9,420 bases of DNA, from assembly GCA_016789245.1 (NCBI GenBank), contig JAEURM010000059.1:1-9420 (forward strand). Direction: 5' to 3'. A program made the translations under genes and the position numbers. Shown one piece after another: positions 5,611-9,420 of the stretch. The stretch is from Anaerolineales bacterium. GTDB taxonomy: Bacteria; Chloroflexota; Anaerolineae; Anaerolineales; UBA6663. Numbering within the stretch: the stretch's first letter is position 1; each line of letters begins with the position of its first letter. The notes beneath the pieces were generated by a model. That model was not told where the DNA came from. It worked only from the letters and a program-made list of their open reading frames with translations, and searched no databases.

Positions 5611-8157
5611 ATGAGTTTTTTAGGTAATTTATTCCGTGGCAAGCCACCAGCTAAGGGCAAAGGCAAGGGTAAAACCAAGCCGCGCGCCAGTGGCAGTGGC
5701 CGCCCACGCTCATCCGCTCAACCCGAGCAAATGCCCCTACCCGAGCCGGGCATGTCTCTAGACCGGAAGCTGGATATTGTGGGCATTATCATGATTGTGA
5801 TTGGCCTGCTCTCGCTGTTCAGCTTGTTTAGTGCTGACCAAAGCCCACTGCTGGCCGCGTGGCTGAATATGCTCAGCCAAATTGCCGGTTGGGGCCGCTT
5901 TGGTTTGCCCATTGGCCTGATTGTGGTGGGTGGCTGGATTGTTCTGCGAAAATTTGGCGATAAGTTGCCGCGCGTGGAATTTGAGCGGCTGACGGGCATT
6001 ATTTTGCTGTATTTGGCCCTGCTGGTGAGCCTGCACTTTTACGCCGCTCCCACCACCGAGCAAATTTGGCCCATGGCGCGCGCGGGCGAGGGCGGCGGCT
6101 TTGTGGGCGCGCTCTTTCTATCTGCATTATTTGCCGCACTGGGAGCGCTAGGCACGTTTGTGGTGCTGGTGGCGTGGTGGCTGTTGGCCGTGGTGTTTAC
6201 ACTCGGCCTTTCCGTTCCAGAGCTGGTGGCGCTGTTTTCTAGTGTGCTCCGCAATTTGCGCGGCCAGCCGCCCACCCAGCCACTGCCGCCCATCAACCGG
6301 CGGCCCACGGAGAATGCTCAGCCGCGCCCGGTTGCGCCGCCTGTGGCCGCATCCGCCGAAGCCAGACGGCCAGCCGCGCCCGCTAACAACGCATCTAAAC
6401 TAGCGCCCACCGCACCGCCTATTGTGCCACCCGCCGCCAACACGCCTAACCCGGCTTATGATCAACCACTGGTAATTGGCGGTGAGCAAGTATGGGAACT
6501 GCCACAGATGGAAGAGATTTTGGAGAACGGCACGGAGAGCGGCGCGGATGATGGGTTTGACCGGAAGCGCGTCCAAATCATTGAGCAGACTCTGGCTTCG
6601 TTCGGCGCGCCGGTAAAAGTGGTGGAGATTAACCGTGGCCCCACCATCACCCAATTTGGCGTGGAGCCGGATTTTGTGGAGACGCGCGGCGGCAAACGCA
6701 CCAAAGTTAAAGTGGGCAAAATCACTGCGCTGGCCGATGACTTGGCGTTAGCGCTTTCCGCTAAAAGCATCCGCATTGAAGCGCCAGTGCCGGGCAAAGG
6801 TTACGTGGGCATTGAAGTGCCCAACGAGAGCGCGGCGTTGGTGGCCTTGCGCGATGTGATGGAGAGCGAGCAATTTGATAACCTGCACGGCTCACTGCGG
6901 CTGGCGTTGGGGCAAGATGTTTCTGGCTCGGCCATTGTGGCCGATTTGGCTTCCATGCCGCACATGCTGATTGCGGGCACCACTGGCTCTGGTAAAAGCG
7001 TGTGCGTCAACGGCATCATTGCCGCTTTGCTTTTGCAGAACACGCCGGATGATTTGAAGATTCTGATGGTGGACCCGAAGCGCGTGGAGCTAACGGGTTA
7101 CAACGGCATTCCACATTTGGCCATGCCGGTGGTGGTGGAGCTGGAGCGCGTGGTAGCCAGCCTGCAATGGGTGATGCGTGAGATGGATGAGCGCTACCGC
7201 AAATTTGCCAAAATTGGTGGCCGCAACATCACTGATTACAACGAACGCGCCAAAGCCAACGGCGAAAAGAAATTGCCCTATCTCATCGTCATCATTGATG
7301 AGTTAGCCGATTTGATGATGATGGCCCCAGATGAAACCGAGCGCATCATCACCCGTTTGGCGCAGTTGGCCCGCGCTACAGGCATTCACATGATTCTGGC
7401 CACGCAACGCCCCTCCGTGGATGTGGTGACTGGCCTGATCAAAGCCAACTTCAAGAGCCGCGTGGCCTTTGCTGTAGCTTCCGGCACAGACTCACGCGTG
7501 ATTTTAGACCAGCCGGGCGCGGAACGATTGCTGGGCCGCGGTGATATGCTCTTCCAGCCGCCGGATGCGCCCGCGCCCATCCGTTCGCAAGGCATCTACG
7601 TTTCTGATACCGAACTGCAACGGCTGACGCGTTACTGGAAGGGCGCGCGCGGCTTTGAAGCGCACACCACCAACGTGGGTGATACCGCCGTAACGCCGCC
7701 AGTGGGCACGCCCGTGAACACAGATAATTTTGTGGCCGTTGGCCCGGGCGTGCGCCCCACGCTTGGCCCCATGAGCACGCCGCCCATTACGGGCGTGCGG
7801 CAGGGCGTTTCCAACCTTACGCCCTCCGCCATTGAACAAAAGCAACTGTGGGACCCAGCGCAATTTGGTGAGCCGCTGGGCAAGCCAGATGGTGAAGATG
7901 AATTGTTGGCGGAAGCCATTAAGGCTGTGCGTGAAATGAAGAAGGCCAGCATCTCGCTTTTGCAACGCCGCTTGCGCATTGGCTACACGCGGGCCGCGCG
8001 ACTCATTGATGTGCTGGAAGAAAAAGGCATTATTGGCCCCGCCAAACCCGGCGCCCAACAACGCGAAGTGATTGGCGCGGATGAAGACTACAACCCCAAC
8101 ACGCCCACCTCCGGCGGTGATGAAAACACGCGCTCTTGGACGGCGGATGAGACGTGA
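5611..8157 (+). CDS. ftsK: DNA translocase FtsK/SpoIIIE
   Basis: This 848-residue septal ATPase pumps chromosomal DNA so that sister termini clear the division septum. Residues 1-46 are basic and Gly/Lys/Pro-rich. Four membrane segments follow at about 55-74, 94-113, 127-146 and 164-205. A Pro/Ala-rich linker spans about 217-285. The motor starts with the alpha domain (about 318-430). The RecA-like domain has Walker A GTTGSGKS (456-463), a VDPKRVEL motif (487-494), Walker B LIVIIDE (558-564), and ATQRPSVDVVTG with IKANFKSRVAF (597-620). A second, low-complexity linker of about 75 residues (686-760) precedes the winged-helix gamma domain (about 763-822), which reads sequence polarity motifs. 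Length and order fit chromosomal FtsK/SpoIIIE rather than conjugative translocases. The ATG has a TATAAT 8 bp upstream and no Shine-Dalgarno sequence. The gene is 101 bp upstream of the BMP lipoprotein. Very confident. Confidence 0.97.
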   Translation: MSFLGNLFRGKPPAKGKGKGKTKPRASGSGRPRSSAQPEQMPLPEPGMSLDRKLDIVGIIMIVIGLLSLFSLFSADQSPLLAAWLNMLSQIAGWGRFGLPIGLIVVGGWIVLRKFGDKLPRVEFERLTGIILLYLALLVSLHFYAAPTTEQIWPMARAGEGGGFVGALFLSALFAALGALGTFVVLVAWWLLAVVFTLGLSVPELVALFSSVLRNLRGQPPTQPLPPINRRPTENAQPRPVAPPVAASAEARRPAAPANNASKLAPTAPPIVPPAANTPNPAYDQPLVIGGEQVWELPQMEEILENGTESGADDGFDRKRVQIIEQTLASFGAPVKVVEINRGPTITQFGVEPDFVETRGGKRTKVKVGKITALADDLALALSAKSIRIEAPVPGKGYVGIEVPNESAALVALRDVMESEQFDNLHGSLRLALGQDVSGSAIVADLASMPHMLIAGTTGSGKSVCVNGIIAALLLQNTPDDLKILMVDPKRVELTGYNGIPHLAMPVVVELERVVASLQWVMREMDERYRKFAKIGGRNITDYNERAKANGEKKLPYLIVIIDELADLMMMAPDETERIITRLAQLARATGIHMILATQRPSVDVVTGLIKANFKSRVAFAVASGTDSRVILDQPGAERLLGRGDMLFQPPDAPAPIRSQGIYVSDTELQRLTRYWKGARGFEAHTTNVGDTAVTPPVGTPVNTDNFVAVGPGVRPTLGPMSTPPITGVRQGVSNLTPSAIEQKQLWDPAQFGEPLGKPDGEDELLAEAIKAVREMKKASISLLQRRLRIGYTRAARLIDVLEEKGIIGPAKPGAQQREVIGADEDYNPNTPTSGGDENTRSWTADET

Positions 8158-8162
8158 AACAG

Positions 8163-8185
8163 CTTGCCCTGAGCCTACCGAAGGG
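8163..8185. repeat. Short dispersed-repeat-like sequence after ftsK
   Basis: GCCCTGAGCCTACCGAAGGG and its immediate flanks resemble the CCCTGAGC..(T/C)CGAAGGG sequence scattered through many environmental bacterial genomes. The ends CCCT and AGGG can pair, but the stem is only 4 bp and there is no T-tract, so it is not a good terminator. It begins 6 bp after the ftsK stop codon. Confidence 0.4.
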
Positions 8186-8186
8186 T

Positions 8187-8207
8187 GATGCGTATTGCGT
8201 GTTGCGT
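8187..8207. repeat. Heptamer repeat (NNTGCGT) x3
   Basis: GATGCGT (8187), ATTGCGT (8194) and GTTGCGT (8201) are consecutive 7-mers sharing TGCGT. They lie in the 101-bp gap between ftsK and the BMP gene, just upstream of a second heptamer-like block at 8235-8255. Confidence 0.65.
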
Positions 8208-8222
8208 AACGCCGCCCCAAAT

Positions 8223-8255
8223 CTCTAATTCCCCAATAACTAAGAACCAGTAACC
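8223..8255 (+). repeat. 15-bp motif copy 2 followed by degenerate heptamers
   Basis: CTCTAATTCCCCAAT (8223-8237) matches 14 of 15 bases at 5539-5553. It overlaps three degenerate 7-mers: AATAACT (8235), AAGAACC (8242) and AGTAACC (8249). These recall the AATAACC array at 5514-5534. Here the heptamers follow the 15-mer, whereas near ftsK they precede it. The block ends 3 bp before the BMP start codon and occupies the place where a ribosome binding site would be; none is visible. Confidence 0.55.
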
Positions 8256-8258
8256 ATC

Positions 8259-9296
8259 ATGTCTTTATTTCTGCGGCGCATGCTAACTAGCACGCTTTTA
8301 GTTTTAGCCGCGGCGTGCACGGCTACGCCCACGCCCAACCTTACGCCCGCGCCACCCACGCCCAACATCATTGTTAGCACGCCTACCGCTTCTGGCGTGA
8401 TAGACGCAACGCCCACTAGTGAACCATCCGCCACGCCGGAGAGCACGCGCACGGTGGGCGTGGTGGGCACGGATGAAGCGTGGCTGAACACGGTGCGCCG
8501 CATTACGGGCAACTTGGCCCTGCCGTTGAATGAAGGCGCAGAAGCTTCAGCGTTGGTGGCGCAAGGCGCACAAGCATTAATTTTGGATGAGGCCGCTAGC
8601 CCGCAAGCCGCTGAACTAGCGCGCACCAACCCGAATGTTTTTATCATTGCGCAAGGAACAGCCAGCGGCGAAGTTCCCGCCAACTTGCTAGTGTTGGGCG
8701 GGCCAGCCTCCCGCGAAGACCAAGCCGGTTTTCTGGCGGGCGTGCTGGCCGCTCATGCCACTGAGTTGGAGCGCGTGGCAGTGGTGAGTGACCCCAGTAC
8801 AAGTGCGGGCAAAAAATACCGCAATGGTTTTACGGCCGGCGTGCGCTATGTGTGCCCTAAGTGCCAAATGGATTTAGTGGATTTGCCCGCCACTACCGAC
8901 GCGCCGACCGTGAGCGCCACCGTGCTGAGATTTGTGGCGTTGGGCGCGGATGTGTTTTGGGTAGCGCCCGGCGGTTATGCCCCGGCCGCGTTAGAAGCGT
9001 TAGCCACCAAAAACGTTAGCGTAATTGCAGAAGCGGGTGAGAATTTTCTGGCCAACGTGGCGCTGGATTACGGCAGTGCATTGGCCACGGCTTTGCAAAA
9101 CTGGCAAGCCGGGCAAACCCCAAGCGGCCAGCAACCGTTTTCCGTGGCCAGCGGTGGCATCACCATCACTGTGCAGAATAATCAACGCGGCCTGCTCTCT
9201 CCTTTAGACTTAACGGATGTGGAAGCCGCGCGGCAAAAGTTAGCGACTGGTGCTTTGGAAACCGGCGTTGACCCACTGACGGGCGAAGAGAAATAA
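8259..9296 (+). CDS. BMP-family substrate-binding lipoprotein
   Basis: This 345-residue exported lipoprotein is of the basic membrane protein (BMP, PmpA/TmpC-like) family, the usual binding component of nucleoside ABC importers. A signal peptide with RR and a hydrophobic core ends in the lipobox LAAAC, with C20 as the lipidated residue. A Thr/Pro-rich tether (about 21-62) leads to the folded domain. Family-like features are REDQAGFLAGVLAA (152-165), a following VAVVSDP strand, KKYRNGFTAGVRY (185-197), and the C-terminal GLLSPLDLTDVEAARQKLATG (311-331). The N-terminal lobe, about 65-130, is less typical: the family pattern with conserved Asp and Phe-Asn after the first strand is not obvious, so the ligand is uncertain. 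A CPKC pair (199-202) may form a disulfide. No permease or ATPase gene lies in the window, and the next gene has its own promoter, so the transporter partner is elsewhere or absent. No Shine-Dalgarno sequence is visible. Confidence 0.85.
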   Translation: MSLFLRRMLTSTLLVLAAACTATPTPNLTPAPPTPNIIVSTPTASGVIDATPTSEPSATPESTRTVGVVGTDEAWLNTVRRITGNLALPLNEGAEASALVAQGAQALILDEAASPQAAELARTNPNVFIIAQGTASGEVPANLLVLGGPASREDQAGFLAGVLAAHATELERVAVVSDPSTSAGKKYRNGFTAGVRYVCPKCQMDLVDLPATTDAPTVSATVLRFVALGADVFWVAPGGYAPAALEALATKNVSVIAEAGENFLANVALDYGSALATALQNWQAGQTPSGQQPFSVASGGITITVQNNQRGLLSPLDLTDVEAARQKLATGALETGVDPLTGEEK

Positions 9297-9317
9297 ACTT
9301 TTGGGAATTTTGGGTGC

Positions 9318-9346
9318 TTGCCAAGCCCCGCCCCGCCCCGTATAGT
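9318..9346 (+). promoter_or_regulatory. Strong putative sigma-70-type promoter with a (CCCCG)3 spacer
   Basis: TTGCCA (9318-9323) and TATAGT (9341-9346) are separated by exactly 17 bp, each matching 5 of 6 consensus bases. Fifteen of the 17 spacer bases are three tandem CCCCG pentamers (9326-9340), an unusually GC-rich spacer. The predicted start near 9353 gives a leader of about 31 nt with GGAGGA. It is the best promoter in the window. Confidence 0.65.
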
Positions 9347-9370
9347 CAGCGTTATCTTTTAGTTTCCTTT

Positions 9371-9376
9371 GGAGGA
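9371..9376 (+). promoter_or_regulatory. Strong Shine-Dalgarno site of the right-edge gene
   Basis: GGAGGA ends 7 nt before the ATG at 9384 and favours it over the second in-frame ATG at 9390. Confidence 0.75.
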
Positions 9377-9383
9377 ATTTGGC

Positions 9384-9420
9384 ATGGAAATGGAATATGG
9401 CAAAGCGTTTACGTTCCCGC
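9384..9420 (+). CDS. Start of a gene cut by the right edge, possibly a DUF4013 membrane protein
   Basis: Only 12 codons are visible, reading MEMEYGKAFTFP. The promoter (9318-9346) and Shine-Dalgarno site make a real gene start very likely. The G-K-A-F-T-F-P beginning is like the first residues I recall for DUF4013 membrane proteins, which tend to start MD.GKA(F/L)T(F/Y).F.D. The family call rests on seven or eight residues and is tentative; the function of DUF4013 is not known to me. Confidence 0.5.
   Translation, partial: MEMEYGKAFTFP

Noticed and set aside
5611..8157. Conjugative (plasmid or ICE) translocase rather than chromosomal FtsK
   Set aside because: Four N-terminal membrane segments, the full motor and a C-terminal gamma domain in order are the chromosomal FtsK/SpoIIIE pattern, and no mobile-element genes are nearby.
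7504..8220. Long minus-strand reading frame opposite the 3' part of ftsK
   Set aside because: It is antisense to conserved FtsK motor and gamma sequence, has low-complexity composition and no recognisable motif; it is a shadow frame from GC-rich codon use.
8853..8864. CPKC as half of a zinc ribbon
   Set aside because: No second CxxC pair is in the protein and the protein is exported, which makes a disulfide more likely.
1..9420. tRNA, rRNA, riboswitch or CRISPR array
   Set aside because: I found no cloverleaf-like sequence, conserved rRNA segment, recognisable aptamer core, or regularly spaced repeats with unique spacers in the gaps.

Overview
The window looks like ordinary chromosomal DNA from an uncultured bacterium, most plausibly a Chloroflexota (Anaerolineae-like) lineage. 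This is an inference from several traits together. There is an archaeal-type HMG-CoA synthase start. A secreted multidomain protein ends in a short ...YLPL.. tail that I associate with exported Chloroflexota proteins. There is a BMP-type lipoprotein with a long Thr/Pro tether and an apparent DUF4013 start. Intergenic gaps are full of short direct and inverted repeats of a kind common in environmental genomes. I see no phage, transposase, plasmid, CRISPR, rRNA or tRNA signal.

Layout. Left end, minus strand: the first 70 codons of HMG-CoA synthase (1-210) with its own promoter and ribosome binding site, then a pore-loop, ion-channel-like membrane protein (335-1462). A divergent promoter region (1463-1668) leads to a plus-strand M20 metallopeptidase (1669-2970). 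This gene is bracketed by two related dyad elements built from 9-bp repeats (1591-1631 and 2974-3038). Converging on it is a minus-strand secreted protein (3065-4876) with Asp-box repeats, an Rv2525c/DUF1906 glycoside-hydrolase-like domain and a beta/gamma-crystallin-like C terminus.

From 4877 onward everything reads on the plus strand. A divergent gap holds a perfect 19-bp inverted repeat. It is followed by a single-repeat EamA-like membrane protein (5034-5480), a full-length FtsK/SpoIIIE DNA translocase (5611-8157), a BMP-family substrate-binding lipoprotein (8259-9296), and the first 12 codons of another gene, probably DUF4013 (9384 on), behind a near-consensus promoter.

The genes do not form one pathway. 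They cover isoprenoid precursor synthesis, ion flux, peptide or acyl-amino-acid hydrolysis, cell-surface or wall function, small-molecule transport, chromosome segregation and solute (possibly nucleoside) binding. No gap exceeds 300 bp, and five of the seven gaps hold a short repeat array or dyad. The most interesting non-coding signal is that several gaps carry different short motifs in about three tandem copies (9-mers, 7-mers, a 5-mer). A 15-bp motif is shared, with 14 of 15 matches, by the regions upstream of ftsK and the BMP gene. Translation initiation also looks mixed: some genes have a clear Shine-Dalgarno sequence, and others, notably ftsK, look leaderless. I did not find a convincing new multi-gene system.
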